Positions 18,037 through 27,196 of a DNA stretch of 64,000 nucleotides are shown piece by piece. This stretch comes from Orlajensenia sp037404875 (GTDB lineage: Bacteria; Actinomycetota; Actinomycetes; Actinomycetales; Microbacteriaceae). The stretch is taken from the NCBI RefSeq assembly GCF_037404875.1, contig NZ_JBBELO010000028.1, positions 62,001 to 126,000 on the forward strand, read 5' to 3'. A program made the position numbers and the translations under genes. How positions within the stretch are numbered: position 1 is the first letter of the stretch; the number at the start of each line of letters is the position of its first letter. The notes under the pieces are model-generated. The model was not told the origin of the DNA. It saw only the letters and a list, made by a program, of their open reading frames with translations, and searched no databases.

Positions 18037-18197
18037 GCCGTGTACCGATCTGCGGCGCCCGCTCGGAGGCGGTCGCAGACGGCGCATCGTGGAGAGAGTT
18101 CCGGCGCACCGCGTTGGACCGGGGGCAGTGGGTCGGGAACGGGATCTGCGCTCGACGGGAACGAGCTCGAGAGAGCAAAAAGAAAGGAGACAACTTC

Positions 18198-18392
18198 ATG
18201 AGGCGAATCACGGCCTTCCTGCACGACAGTCTCGGCGGGGTGCGTGCGGAGCGTGGATCGGTGACCGCTGAGTACGCGGTCGCTACCATGGCGGCAGTCG
18301 GCTTCGCCGGACTGCTGGTGGTCATCCTGAGAGGCGATGAGGTGCGCGGCATCCTCACCGACCTCGTGCGGCATGCGCTCACGGTGGGCTGA
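18198..18392 (+). CDS. DUF4244 Flp pilin-like protein
   Basis: A 64-residue prepilin-like protein. A basic leader (MRRITAFLHDSLGGVRAERG) is followed by SVTAEYAVATMAAVGFAGLL, a hydrophobic helix that begins right after a Gly and contains the Glu at +5, as in Flp and type IV pilins. DUF4244 is the actinobacterial equivalent of the Flp major pilin (like Rv3656c). The strong ribosome site AAAGGAGA at 18183-18190 suggests high expression. It is separated from tadB/C by 161 bases that may hold its own promoter or a processing site. No prepilin peptidase gene is in the window. Confidence 0.88.
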   Translation: MRRITAFLHDSLGGVRAERGSVTAEYAVATMAAVGFAGLLVVILRGDEVRGILTDLVRHALTVG

Positions 18393-18720
18393 GAGCCGAG
18401 GCAGCGTGACCGCAGAGCTCGCGGTCGCGCTGCCCACGGTCGTGCTCGTGCTCGCGGCGTGCCTCGCAGCCGTGCAGATCGTCTCGGTTCAGGTGCGGGT
18501 GACGGATGCTGCGGCCCAGGTCGCTCGGGCGTTGTCGCGCGGAGACGCGGCGGCAGCGGCTTCCGCCCTCGCTGCCGGAGCCGTCGCCGGCGCGACGGTA
18601 ACGGTCGACCACGGCGGCGGTCTCGTCTGTGCGCGCGTGCAGGCTCCCGCGGCGCGGGGCTCACCGCTCGCCGGCGTGCAGGTGGCCGCACGGTCGTGTG
18701 CCCTCGACGGCGGACGCTGA
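18373..18720 (+). CDS. TadE-like pseudopilin
   Basis: A 115-residue minor pseudopilin. MRSRWAESRG is followed by SVTAELAVALPTVVLVLAAC, the TadE signature with Glu at +5 and a long N-terminal helix. The C-terminal half is a small Ala/Val-rich domain with two Cys. I chose the ATG at 18373, which overlaps the DUF4244 gene by 20 bases; an upstream ATG at 18337 would add residues without family likeness. It corresponds in position to Rv3655c. Confidence 0.85.
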   Translation: MRSRWAESRGSVTAELAVALPTVVLVLAACLAAVQIVSVQVRVTDAAAQVARALSRGDAAAAASALAAGAVAGATVTVDHGGGLVCARVQAPAARGSPLAGVQVAARSCALDGGR

Positions 18721-18790
18721 AACCCCGGCGAGGCACGAGGAACTCGGAGTTGGGCAAATGGCGCAGAGACAGAGCAGAGAGGAGAAGACA

Positions 18791-19195
18791 GTGAGAGTAC
18801 TCGCAGACGAGCGTGGTGCCGGCACGGTGCTGGCGGTGGCGGTCATCGGCACCGTCGCCACGGTTGCGATCTCGATGGCTGCCGTGCTCGGCGTCTTCGT
18901 GGTGCGTCAGCGGGTCGCCGGGGCTGCGGATGCGGCGGCGCTCGCGGCCGCCGACGTGGCATCTGGAGCCCTGCCCGGGGCGTCGGTCTGCGAAGCCGCC
19001 GCGCAGGTGCTGGCGGCCAACGGCGCGAGTCTCGCGGAGTGCGATGTGGAGGGGGAGACCGTCAGCGTCGGTGCTGCGATCCCGTGGACGACGTTTCTGG
19101 TCGCGGCGCGATCGCGAGCCGGGCCACCGGCCGGGCCGCCGAGCGACCCATCAACCGATACCGCGCCCGATCAGCCGACGAGCGACTCCAGGTAG
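18791..19195 (+). CDS. Rv3654c-family TadE-like protein
   Basis: A 134-residue membrane protein of the Rv3654c family found at the end of actinobacterial Tad loci. The order LADERGAGTVLAVAVIGTVA, RQRVAGAADAAALAAADVAS and CEAAAQVLAANGASLAECDV is characteristic. The single N-terminal helix is pseudopilin-like; the Pro/Ser/Asp-rich tail is disordered. The GTG at 18791 is preceded by AGAGGAGAAG. Its last 25 bases overlap the convergent small gene at 19171. It closes the Tad operon; the cellular role is inferred from the neighbours. Confidence 0.85.
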   Translation: MRVLADERGAGTVLAVAVIGTVATVAISMAAVLGVFVVRQRVAGAADAAALAAADVASGALPGASVCEAAAQVLAANGASLAECDVEGETVSVGAAIPWTTFLVAARSRAGPPAGPPSDPSTDTAPDQPTSDSR

Positions 19196-19395
19196 CGGTA
19201 GTCCACGGCACTCGGACGGTCCTCGCCCTCGGTCGAGAACTCGCGACCCGCCGTGCGTACGTAGAGGTAGCGCTTCTGGCCGGTGCCCGCGGGAATCTCC
19301 AGGCGAGGCTGGGGATCGCCCGAGTCCAGGAAGTCGGTCGTGATCGTGCGTCCTTCGAGGGGCCCGTCGGTGAGCTTCGCGGTATAGGTGCTCAT
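19171..19395 (-). CDS. conserved-looking small protein
   Basis: A 74-residue soluble protein, MSTYTAKLTDGPLEGRTITT..., with a beta-rich pattern, alternating polar and aromatic residues (QKRYLYVRTAGREF) and no membrane segment. The opening T-A-K-L-x-D-G-P-L-E-G resembles small actinobacterial proteins of unknown function. A clean GGGAGGA lies about 10 bases before the ATG (19395), and codon use fits the genome. It overlaps the Tad pseudopilin gene tail-to-tail by 25 bases. No function can be assigned. Confidence 0.6.
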   Translation of the reverse strand: MSTYTAKLTDGPLEGRTITTDFLDSGDPQPRLEIPAGTGQKRYLYVRTAGREFSTEGEDRPSAVDYRYLESLVG

Positions 19396-19611
19396 GAGGC
19401 CATTGTCCTCCCGCGCCGCACAGATTCAAGGGCATTGCGGCCCGTTCCGGATGCCGCTCGCGGCACGTCCCCTAGACCATTCATCGGCATACATCAAGCA
19501 ATCAGTGTCTGCATATGTGTATGGTGTGCCGTTGAGGGTGCGGGGGGCAGAAGCATCCATTCCCCCACGAAAGTGCGCTGATCGAGCGTGCATCCAGAGA
19601 TAAGGAGTCTC

Positions 19612-22365
19612 GTGCCTGGCAAGAAGCTGGTAATCGTCGAGTCGCCGACAAAGATGAAGTCCATCGCCGGCTACCTCGGCGACGGATATGAAGTGCTCTC
19701 GAGCGTCGGGCACATCCGCGACCTCATCGAGCCCAAGAACCTGCCTCCGGAGTTGAAGAAGGGCTCTATCGGCAAGTTCTCCGTCGACGTCGACAACGGC
19801 TTCGAGCCCTATTACACGGTCTCCGCGTCGAAGAAGAAGACCGTGGCCGACCTGAAGCGCGCCCTCAAAGACGCCGACGAGCTCCTGCTCGCCACTGATG
19901 AGGACCGCGAGGGCGAGGCCATCGCGTGGCACCTGCTGCAGGAGCTGAAGCCCAAGGTTCCGGTGCGGCGCATGGTCTTCCACGAGATCACCAAAGACGC
20001 CATCCTGGCCGCCAAGGAGAACACCCGCGAACTCGACACCGCCCTCGTCGACGCGCAGGAGACGCGACGCATCCTCGACCGCCTCTATGGCTACGAGGTC
20101 TCGCCGGTGCTGTGGCGCAAGGTGGGCCCGGGCCTCTCGGCCGGCCGGGTGCAGTCCGCGGCGACGCGACTGGTCGTCGACCGCGAGCGCGAGCGCCTCG
20201 CCTTCGTTCCGGCCTCCTACTGGGACCTCGCAGCGCACCTCTCGACCGCCCTCGGGACGGATGCTTCCGCCGCCGACTCCTTCGAAGCCCGGCTCGTCCG
20301 CGTGGCCGGCCAGCGCATCGCCTCTGGCCGTGATTTCGATGACCGCGGAAACCTGACCTCGAAGGCGACCGTGCTCGACACCGCCGCCGCGACGGCTCTG
20401 GCCGACGCGCTGCGCGCCGGCGTGGACATCACCGTGTCGAAGGTCGAGTCGCGCCCCTACTCCCGTCGCCCGGCCGCGCCGTTCACCACGTCGACGCTGC
20501 AGCAGGAGGCCGCCCGCAAGCTGCGGTTCTCGGCCCGGCAGACGATGAGCGTCGCCCAGTCGCTCTACGAGAACGGCTACATCACCTATATGCGCACCGA
20601 CTCGGTGTCGCTCTCGCAGCAGGCCATCACCGCCGCACGCAAGCAGGCCGCGAGCCTCTACGGTGCCGACAGCATCCCCGAGAAGCCCCGCGTCTACACC
20701 GGCAAGTCCAAGAACGCGCAGGAGGCGCACGAGGCCATCCGTCCCTCGGGCGACACCTTCCGCACTCCGGCACAGGTCTCCTCGTCGCTGCACGGCAACG
20801 ACCTGAAGCTCTACGAGCTCATCTGGAAGCGCACCGTCGCCTCGCAGATGGCCGACGCGAAGGGTGTCACCGCATCCGTCACCATCACAGCCGGACCCAC
20901 CGGCCAGGCCGCGCACGAGCTCGCCTCCAACACGACCGCAGAATTCGCAGCGAGCGGTACGGTCATCACCTTCCGCGGCTTCCTGAACGCCTACGAGGAG
21001 AGCCGCGACGAGGAGCGGCACGCGCCGAGCGAGCCCTCGGAGAGCAAGCTGCCGCCGCTCGAAGAGGGCCAGAAGCTCGCCCTGGTCGACGTGGAGCCCA
21101 CCGGTCACGAGACCAGCCCGCCCCCGCGCTACACCGAGGCGAGCCTCGTCAAGGAGCTCGAGGCGAAGGGCATCGGCCGGCCCTCGACGTTCGCGTCGAT
21201 CATCGACACCATCTCGAACCGCGGCTACGTCGAGCACCGCGGGCAGGCTCTCGTTCCCGGATGGATCGCCTTCCCGGTCGTGCAGCTGCTCGAGGAGCAC
21301 TTCGGCGACCTCGTCGAGTACGACTTCACCGCCGAGATGGAGAACGACCTCGACGAGATCGCCAACGGCCAGGCCGATCGCGTCGGCTGGCTCACGCAGT
21401 TCTACTTCGGCGACGAGCGCCACAAGGGCCTGCGCCAGGTCATCGACAACCTCGGCGAGATCGACGCCCGCGGGGTGAACAGCCGTCCCATCAGCGATGG
21501 AATCACGCTGCGGTTCGGCAAGTACGGTCCCTACCTCGAGGTCACCGACCCCGATGCGCCGGCCGACGCCAAGCCGCGCATCGTCAACATCCCGCCGCAA
21601 CTCGCCCCCGACGAGCTCACGCCCGACAAGGCGCGCGAACTCATCGACGCACCCGTCGTCACCGACCGCGTCATCGGCGTCAACCCCGCGAACGGCAAGC
21701 AGGTGCTCGCGAAAGACGGCCGGTTCGGCCCGTACATCACCGAGGCCGACCCGCCCGCCGAGCCCGAGACCTCCGTCGACACCGCCACGGGCGAGGTGAC
21801 GGATGCGCCGGCGCCCGCGAAGCGCACCAAGAAGGCGCCCGTCGAGAAGCCGCGCACGGCGTCGCTGTTCAAGACCATGGACCTCGCCACGATCGACCTC
21901 GACACCGCCCTGCGGCTGCTCGACCTGCCGCGCGTCGTGGGCGCCGACCCCGAGAGCGGCGCCGAGATCACGGCGCAGAACGGCAAGTTCGGCCCGTACC
22001 TGAAGAAGGGCACCGACTCGCGCTCGCTCACCAGCGAGGACGAGATCTTCACGGTCGACCTGCCGGCCGCGCTCGAGCTGTTCGCACAGCCGAAGTACGG
22101 CGCCCGGCGCGCCTCGAGTGCTCTCAAGGAGTTCGAGGCCGACCCGGTGAGTGGCAAGCCGATCAAGCTCAAGGACGGCCGCTTTGGTCCCTACGTCACC
22201 GACGGCGAGACCAACGCGACCATTCCGCGCGGCGAGTCCGTCGACGACATCGAGTTCGAGCGTGCCGTGCAGTTGCTGGCCGACAAGCGTGCCAAGGCTC
22301 CGGCTCCCAAGCGCGCACCGGCCCGTAAGCCCGCCGCGCGCAAGACGCCCGCCAAGAAGAAGTGA
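19612..22365 (+). CDS. topA: DNA topoisomerase I
   Basis: A 917-residue type IA topoisomerase that relaxes negative supercoils. The Toprim domain shows KKLVIVESPTKMKSIAGYLG and the acidic triad region ATDEDREGEAIAWHL. The catalytic Tyr is about residue 326 in GYITYMRTDS. Four C-terminal Topo-C-type repeats with KFGPYL/RFGPY cores replace zinc fingers, and a Lys/Ala/Pro-rich tail ends in PAKKK, as in other actinobacterial enzymes. The start is GTG at 19612 with AAGGAG at 19602-19607; an upstream ATG at 19588 lacks this. The tmk start overlaps its stop by four bases. Confidence 0.97.
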   Translation: MPGKKLVIVESPTKMKSIAGYLGDGYEVLSSVGHIRDLIEPKNLPPELKKGSIGKFSVDVDNGFEPYYTVSASKKKTVADLKRALKDADELLLATDEDREGEAIAWHLLQELKPKVPVRRMVFHEITKDAILAAKENTRELDTALVDAQETRRILDRLYGYEVSPVLWRKVGPGLSAGRVQSAATRLVVDRERERLAFVPASYWDLAAHLSTALGTDASAADSFEARLVRVAGQRIASGRDFDDRGNLTSKATVLDTAAATALADALRAGVDITVSKVESRPYSRRPAAPFTTSTLQQEAARKLRFSARQTMSVAQSLYENGYITYMRTDSVSLSQQAITAARKQAASLYGADSIPEKPRVYTGKSKNAQEAHEAIRPSGDTFRTPAQVSSSLHGNDLKLYELIWKRTVASQMADAKGVTASVTITAGPTGQAAHELASNTTAEFAASGTVITFRGFLNAYEESRDEERHAPSEPSESKLPPLEEGQKLALVDVEPTGHETSPPPRYTEASLVKELEAKGIGRPSTFASIIDTISNRGYVEHRGQALVPGWIAFPVVQLLEEHFGDLVEYDFTAEMENDLDEIANGQADRVGWLTQFYFGDERHKGLRQVIDNLGEIDARGVNSRPISDGITLRFGKYGPYLEVTDPDAPADAKPRIVNIPPQLAPDELTPDKARELIDAPVVTDRVIGVNPANGKQVLAKDGRFGPYITEADPPAEPETSVDTATGEVTDAPAPAKRTKKAPVEKPRTASLFKTMDLATIDLDTALRLLDLPRVVGADPESGAEITAQNGKFGPYLKKGTDSRSLTSEDEIFTVDLPAALELFAQPKYGARRASSALKEFEADPVSGKPIKLKDGRFGPYVTDGETNATIPRGESVDDIEFERAVQLLADKRAKAPAPKRAPARKPAARKTPAKKK

Positions 22366-23015
22366 GCGACAGCGCGCCTCCGTCGAGCATGACCGCTCGG
22401 GGACTCTTCATCACCCTCGAGGGCGGTGACGGCTCGGGCAAGTCCACCCAGGCCGCCCTGCTCGAAGGCTGGCTGTCGGATGCGGGGCGCACCGTCGTGC
22501 GCACCCGCGAGCCCGGCGGAACAGACGTGGGACACGAGATCCGCGAGATCGTGCTGCACCACACCGGCGACATCGCGCCCCGTGCCGAGGCGCTGCTCTA
22601 CGCGGCCGATCGCGCCCACCACATCGCGACGAAGGTGCGGCCGGCGCTCGAGCGCGGCGAGATCGTCATCCAGGACCGCTACATCGACTCCTCGGTCGCC
22701 TACCAGGGTGCCGGCCGGGTTCTCGGCGGCGACGAGGTGCGCGAGCTCTCCCTCTGGGCGACGGACTCCCTGCTGCCGGACGTCACCGTGCTGCTCGACC
22801 TCGACGAGGGCGTTGCGCGCGGGCGGCTGGATGCCACGCGCACGCGCTACGACCGCCTCGAGGCGGAGAAGGGCGAGTTCCACGCACGCGTACGCGCCGC
22901 CTACCTCGAGCTCGCGGCCGCGGAACCGGAGCGCTTCCTCGTGGTCGACGCGACCCTGCCGGTGGAGCGCATCGCCGCCCTCATCCGCGACCGCGTCGCC
23001 CCGCTGCTTGGCTGA
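22362..23015 (+). CDS. tmk: thymidylate kinase
   Basis: A 217-residue dTMP kinase, making dTDP for DNA synthesis. The P-loop is GGDGSGKST, the DRY motif region reads IQDRYIDSSVAYQGAGR, and REPGGTDVG supplies the dTMP-binding Arg. A lid Arg lies in DATRTRYDRLE. The GTG start overlaps topA (GTGA). An in-frame ATG ten residues later is a possible alternative start. Chromosomal order topA-tmk-holB is common in Actinobacteria. Confidence 0.96.
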   Translation: MSDSAPPSSMTARGLFITLEGGDGSGKSTQAALLEGWLSDAGRTVVRTREPGGTDVGHEIREIVLHHTGDIAPRAEALLYAADRAHHIATKVRPALERGEIVIQDRYIDSSVAYQGAGRVLGGDEVRELSLWATDSLLPDVTVLLDLDEGVARGRLDATRTRYDRLEAEKGEFHARVRAAYLELAAAEPERFLVVDATLPVERIAALIRDRVAPLLG

Positions 23016-23117
23016 GCCGCTGACGCGAAACCCGGTGCCGCCCGCGACCGTGTGCAGAGGGGCGAAGAGGGGCCCCGACCGGCCTGCGGAGTCGGCGGCC
23101 GAAGGTAGCCTTGAGCC

Positions 23118-24332
23118 ATGAGCGTGTGGGACGAGCTGACCGGCCAGGCTGAGGCCATCGCGCTCTTCCGCGCGGCGGCGACCGCTGCATCCGCTCCCCG
23201 CAGCACCCCGGCGACGGATGCGCCCGCCGGCGAGCTCGCGCCCTCCCAGGCGGGCGACTCCGCCATGTCGCACGCCTGGCTCATCACCGGTCCGCCCGGC
23301 TCCGGACGCTCCAATCTGGCCTATGCCTTCGCGACGGCGCTCATCTCGGGCGACCCCGACGGCGACGCGGTCACGGCGAAGCAGGTCGAGGCCCGCAGCC
23401 ATCCCGATCTCACGGTGCTCTCGACGGAGGGCGTCTCGATCAAGGTCGACGACGTGCGCTCCATCGTGCGTTCCTCCTCGTACTCCCCGTCGGTCGGACG
23501 ACACCGGGTGATGGTGATCGAAGACGCCGACCGCATGCCCGAGCGCACCTCGAACGTGCTGCTGAAGGCCCTGGAGGAACCGCCGGAGCGCACCGTGTGG
23601 ATTCTCTGCGCTCCGAGTGAGGCCGATCTCATCCCCACCATCCGTTCCCGCGTGCGCAGTGTGCGCCTGCGGGTGCCGAACGTCGACGACGTCGCCGATC
23701 TGCTGGTGCGCCGAGAGGGAGTCGACGCCGACGTGGCCGAGCGTGCAGCGCGCCACGCGCAGAGCCACATCGGCATGGCGCGACGGCTCGCCACGAGCGC
23801 GGAGGCCCGAGAACGCCGCAACGAGACCCTGGTCGCGGCCCTCGGCATCCGTTCGGTGCGCCAAGCCGTCGCCGCCGCCGCGCGCATGATGGAGATCGCC
23901 GGCGACGACGCCAAGGCCATCACCGCGGAGCGCGACGCCGAGGAACGCGAGAAGACCCTGCACTCCCTCGGCATCGAGGCCGGCCAGGCGGTCCCGGCGG
24001 GCCTGCGCGGTCAGGTGAAGGCGCTCGAAGACGACCAGAAGCGCCGCGCGACGCGCAGCCTCCGCGATGGGCTGGACCGCATCCTCGTGGATCTCTCGAC
24101 GCTGTACCGCGACCTGCTCATGCTGCAGCTAGGTCGCACGGACTCGCTCATCAACCTCGAGCTCGAGGAGTCGCTGCGGCGGGCGGCCACTGCCAGCACC
24201 CCCGCTCAGACACTGGCGTCGCTCGACGCCATCACGATCGCCCGCCAGCGCATCGACGGCAACGTGGCACCCCTGCTGTGCCTCGAGGCCATGCTCATTT
24301 CGTTCCGACGCACGGAGGCGATCGCCGCATGA
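23118..24332 (+). CDS. holB: DNA polymerase III delta' subunit
   Basis: A 404-residue clamp-loader delta'-type AAA+ protein. The degenerate Walker A is GPPGSGRSNLA (Arg instead of Lys), typical for delta', which does not hydrolyse ATP. MVIEDADRMPERTSNVLLK is the Walker B-like region and PTIRSRVRSVRL replaces the SRC sensor motif. Cys ligands of the zinc module found in E. coli are missing. The C-terminal part is helical and longer than usual. An Ala/Pro-rich insertion (about 20-45) precedes the P-loop. The next gene overlaps by ATGA. Confidence 0.93.
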   Translation: MSVWDELTGQAEAIALFRAAATAASAPRSTPATDAPAGELAPSQAGDSAMSHAWLITGPPGSGRSNLAYAFATALISGDPDGDAVTAKQVEARSHPDLTVLSTEGVSIKVDDVRSIVRSSSYSPSVGRHRVMVIEDADRMPERTSNVLLKALEEPPERTVWILCAPSEADLIPTIRSRVRSVRLRVPNVDDVADLLVRREGVDADVAERAARHAQSHIGMARRLATSAEARERRNETLVAALGIRSVRQAVAAAARMMEIAGDDAKAITAERDAEEREKTLHSLGIEAGQAVPAGLRGQVKALEDDQKRRATRSLRDGLDRILVDLSTLYRDLLMLQLGRTDSLINLELEESLRRAATASTPAQTLASLDAITIARQRIDGNVAPLLCLEAMLISFRRTEAIAA

Positions 24333-25867
24333 GAACCACCCCTCGCCGTCGAGTCGGCCTGGCGGCCGCCGTCGCGGCACTCGTCGCCCTCTCCCTCAGC
24401 GGATGCTTCGGCACGGCCAAGGCGCCGGTCTCCAACACCTCCACGCCCACGGGGGAGGCCACGAGCGCCGAACTCGCCCCGTTCTACACGCAGAAGCTCG
24501 TCTGGACCGACTGCGAGGACGACATGCAGTGCACGACGGCGAAGGCGCCCCTCGACTACCGCGACCCCGCGGCGGCCGACGTCGAGCTGGCCCTCATCCG
24601 GCATCCGGCGACAGGGCAGAAGATCGGCTCCCTGCTGGTCAATCCGGGCGGTCCCGGCGGATCGGGCTATGACTTCGTGCGCGACTCCCTCGACTACGCG
24701 GTCGACAAGAAGCTGCAGGAGCACTTCGACGTCGTCGGCTTCGACCCTCGTGGCGTGAACAAGTCGACGCCCGTCGCGTGCTACCAGCCGGCTCAGATGG
24801 ACCAGTACCTGTACTCGATCGCCCCCGGAGACATCGGCAGCGACCCATGGATCGCGGCGCAGCAGGCCTCAGCGCAGTCGTTCGCCCAGGCCTGCAACGC
24901 GAACACCGGCGTTCTGCTCGACAACATCGACACGGTCAGCGCCGCCCGCGACATGGACCTGCTGCGGGCCGTGCTCGGCGACAAGAAGCTGAGCTACCTG
25001 GGCTACTCCTACGGCACCGCGCTCGGCGCGAACTACGCCGGGCTGTTCCCCGAGAAGGTGGGCCGCATGGTGCTCGACGGTGCGCTGGACCCCACCTCCG
25101 ACAACTTCGAGGTCACCAAGGAGCAGGCCAAGGGCTTCGAGAGCGCTCTGCGCGCCTATCTCACCGACTGCCTCGGCGACAGCAAGACCTGCCCGTTCAC
25201 GGGATCCGTCGACGATTCCATGGGCACCGTTCGTGCGCTGCTCGACTCGGTGCAGGCCCAGCCCATCAGGGCGACAGACGGCCGCGAGCTCGGTAGCTCG
25301 GCGCTGCTGACGGCCATCATCTACCCCCTGTACTCCCAGGAGGGCTGGCCGGCGCTCAGCCAGATGTTCGACTCCGTGATGGCGGGCGAGGCCGACACCG
25401 CGTTCTACTTCGCGGACGAGTACAACGGGCGTAACAAGGACGGCAGCTACCGCGACAACTCGACCGAGGCGTTCCTCGGGGTCAACTGCATGGACTACAG
25501 CTACAACGCCGATCCGGCCACCATGCGGGCGCAGGCCGACGAACTCGAGAAGGCCGCTCCCACGATCGGCCTGTACATGTCGTACGGCGACATCACCTGC
25601 GCCAACTGGCCGTACACGACCCGGGCAGACCGCGAACCGATCCACGCGAAGGGATCTCCGCCTATCGTCGTCGTCGGTACCACGAACGACCCCGCGACCC
25701 CGTACGTGTGGGCGAAGGCACTTGCCGACCAGCTCGACAAGGGCGTTCTCGTGACCTATCACGGCGAGGGTCACACGGCCTACAACAAGTCCAACTCGTG
25801 CGTGAACGACGCGGTCGACACCTACCTGCTCACCGGAAAGGCGCCGTCCTCCGACCCGAAGTGCTGA
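24329..25867 (+). CDS. secreted lipoprotein alpha/beta hydrolase (tripeptidyl aminopeptidase-like)
   Basis: A 512-residue exported S33-type peptidase. The signal peptide ends in the lipobox LSLSGC, so it should be a lipoprotein on the outer face of the membrane. The nucleophile elbow is GYSYGTALG. The oxyanion-side strand is VNPGGPGGSGYDF. A C-terminal TAP-like domain ends with the catalytic His in GEGHTAYNKSNSCVNDAV. Streptomyces homologues (Slp/Tap types) remove tripeptides from secreted proteins. The start ATG overlaps holB (ATGA), an unexpected pairing with a replication gene that may only reflect compact packing. Confidence 0.9.
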   Translation: MRTTPRRRVGLAAAVAALVALSLSGCFGTAKAPVSNTSTPTGEATSAELAPFYTQKLVWTDCEDDMQCTTAKAPLDYRDPAAADVELALIRHPATGQKIGSLLVNPGGPGGSGYDFVRDSLDYAVDKKLQEHFDVVGFDPRGVNKSTPVACYQPAQMDQYLYSIAPGDIGSDPWIAAQQASAQSFAQACNANTGVLLDNIDTVSAARDMDLLRAVLGDKKLSYLGYSYGTALGANYAGLFPEKVGRMVLDGALDPTSDNFEVTKEQAKGFESALRAYLTDCLGDSKTCPFTGSVDDSMGTVRALLDSVQAQPIRATDGRELGSSALLTAIIYPLYSQEGWPALSQMFDSVMAGEADTAFYFADEYNGRNKDGSYRDNSTEAFLGVNCMDYSYNADPATMRAQADELEKAAPTIGLYMSYGDITCANWPYTTRADREPIHAKGSPPIVVVGTTNDPATPYVWAKALADQLDKGVLVTYHGEGHTAYNKSNSCVNDAVDTYLLTGKAPSSDPKC

Positions 25868-25935
25868 GCTCGCGCCTGCGGGCATGGCGCTAAGTCCGAG
25901 CCTGTCGGGGCCGAGATGCGGACCCTGCCGCCGCG

Positions 25936-25965
25936 TTCGAGGCAGCGCCTCAGACACGGTATGCT
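25936..25965 (+). promoter_or_regulatory. putative promoter of tRNA-Thr
   Basis: TTCGAG (25936-25941) and TATGCT (25960-25965) are separated by 18 bases, about 43 bases before the mature tRNA. The -10 is good and the -35 is weak. Confidence 0.4.
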
Positions 25966-26008
25966 TTCTTACCGTGCCCATGGGCACCGCCTCATCCGGC
26001 GAACGGAT

Positions 26009-26084
26009 GCCGCCTTAGCTCAGTCGGCAGAGCGATTCACTCGTAATGAATAGGTCGTGGGTTCGATTCCCACAGGCGGCCCCA
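26009..26084 (+). tRNA. tRNA-Thr (anticodon CGT)
   Basis: The acceptor stem GCCGCCT/AGGCGGC, D arm GCTC/GAGC, anticodon stem ATTCA/TGAAT with loop CTCGTAA (anticodon CGT) and T arm GTGGGTTCGATTCCCAC all pair. CCA is encoded at 26082-26084. Confidence 0.97.
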
Positions 26085-26294
26085 TACCTGTCATCGGTCG
26101 CGGCTTCTCCGCCCGATCACTCCTCGCGATTCTCCCGCTCCGTCCGTGCACCCGGGTGCCGGCCCGGGCATCCCACTGGCGCGCCGGCGTGCGGCGGCGA
26201 GGCATCCTCGAGACAGCCGGGGCCCAGGGAGTGCTCCCGGTCGCGACCGGCGCATCCGTTGCGTCGTGCGAACATCGAGCGAAGGAGTCACCGA

Positions 26295-27155
26295 ATGTCC
26301 ATCCAGGAGAGCGTCACCGGAATCACGACGAACCACGTCGACGTCGAGGGCGACCGCATCGTCTTCGACGTGCGTGGGGAGGGCGAACCCCTCGTCCTTC
26401 TGCCCGGAACGCCGGGCGACGCGAGCGCCTACGGCCTCGTGGCCGACCCGATGGCCCAGGACCACACCGTCATCACCTACGACCCGCGCGGCTTCGGCCG
26501 CAGCAGCGGCAACGAGCCGCGGAGGTACGAGATCGGGCAGCAGGCCCGCGACGTCGTCGCGGTGCTGCAGGCCGCGGGCATCGAGCGGGCGCTCGTGGTC
26601 GGCAGCAGCGCCGGCGCCGAGGTCGGGCTCGAGCTGGCGAAGAACCACCCCGAGGTGGTCGCCGGTCTCGTCGCCCACGAGCCGCCGGTCGTGCGCGTGC
26701 TGCCCGATGCGGACGACATCCAGGCCCGGATCGCCGAGATCTACCGCGCCGCGTGGACCGATGGCGCGAAGGCCGCCTTCTTCGACTTCCTCCTGCTGAC
26801 CCAGCTGCCCTTCAATGACGGCAAGCCGTTCACGACGGAAGAGGTCGCGGCGATCCGTCCCGGCGCCGACCAGGTGCCCGGCCTGGACTTCGCCGAGTTC
26901 TACGTGAAGCACCAGATGCTGCCCCTCACCGACTACAAGCCCGACCTCGACGCCATCCGCCGGAACGGCGTGAGCGTCGTCGCCGGAGCCGGCCGCCTCA
27001 GCCTCGACCTGCCGTTCGGCCGCACGGCTCGACGGGTCGCCGATGGACTGGATGCGCCCTTCGTCGTCTTCCCCGGCCACCACGGTTCGCTTTCCGACCC
27101 GTCTGTCGCCGACGCCTGGATCGCGACGCTCCGCGAGGCGCTGGCCGCACTGTGA
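26295..27155 (+). CDS. alpha/beta hydrolase
   Basis: A 286-residue cytosolic alpha/beta-hydrolase. GEPLVLLPGTPGDASAYGLV gives the oxyanion region, YDPRGFGRSS the second conserved strand, and VVGSSAGAEVGLELA the nucleophile elbow (GSSAG). The catalytic His is probably in FPGHHGSLSD. The substrate is unknown. GAAGGAG at 26280-26286 supports the ATG at 26295. It is a single gene downstream of tRNA-Thr and converges on the ABC-F gene, with a strong hairpin between them. Confidence 0.88.
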   Translation: MSIQESVTGITTNHVDVEGDRIVFDVRGEGEPLVLLPGTPGDASAYGLVADPMAQDHTVITYDPRGFGRSSGNEPRRYEIGQQARDVVAVLQAAGIERALVVGSSAGAEVGLELAKNHPEVVAGLVAHEPPVVRVLPDADDIQARIAEIYRAAWTDGAKAAFFDFLLLTQLPFNDGKPFTTEEVAAIRPGADQVPGLDFAEFYVKHQMLPLTDYKPDLDAIRRNGVSVVAGAGRLSLDLPFGRTARRVADGLDAPFVVFPGHHGSLSDPSVADAWIATLREALAAL

Positions 27156-27160
27156 CGGAT

Positions 27161-27196
27161 GCGGCGAGCGGCCCGGTCAGTCGCGCCGCTCGCCGC
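27161..27196. terminator. bidirectional hairpin between convergent genes
   Basis: A perfect 12-bp stem GCGGCGAGCGGC (27161-27172) and GCCGCTCGCCGC (27185-27196) with a 12-nt loop. It lies just after the alpha/beta hydrolase stop and covers the last codons of the ABC-F gene. There is no clear T-tract, so termination is inferred. Confidence 0.5.

Noticed and set aside
26020..26205. Minus-strand frame with GPPVGIEPTTYSLRVNRSAD
   Set aside because: It is the reverse translation of tRNA-Thr (26009-26084), not a protein.
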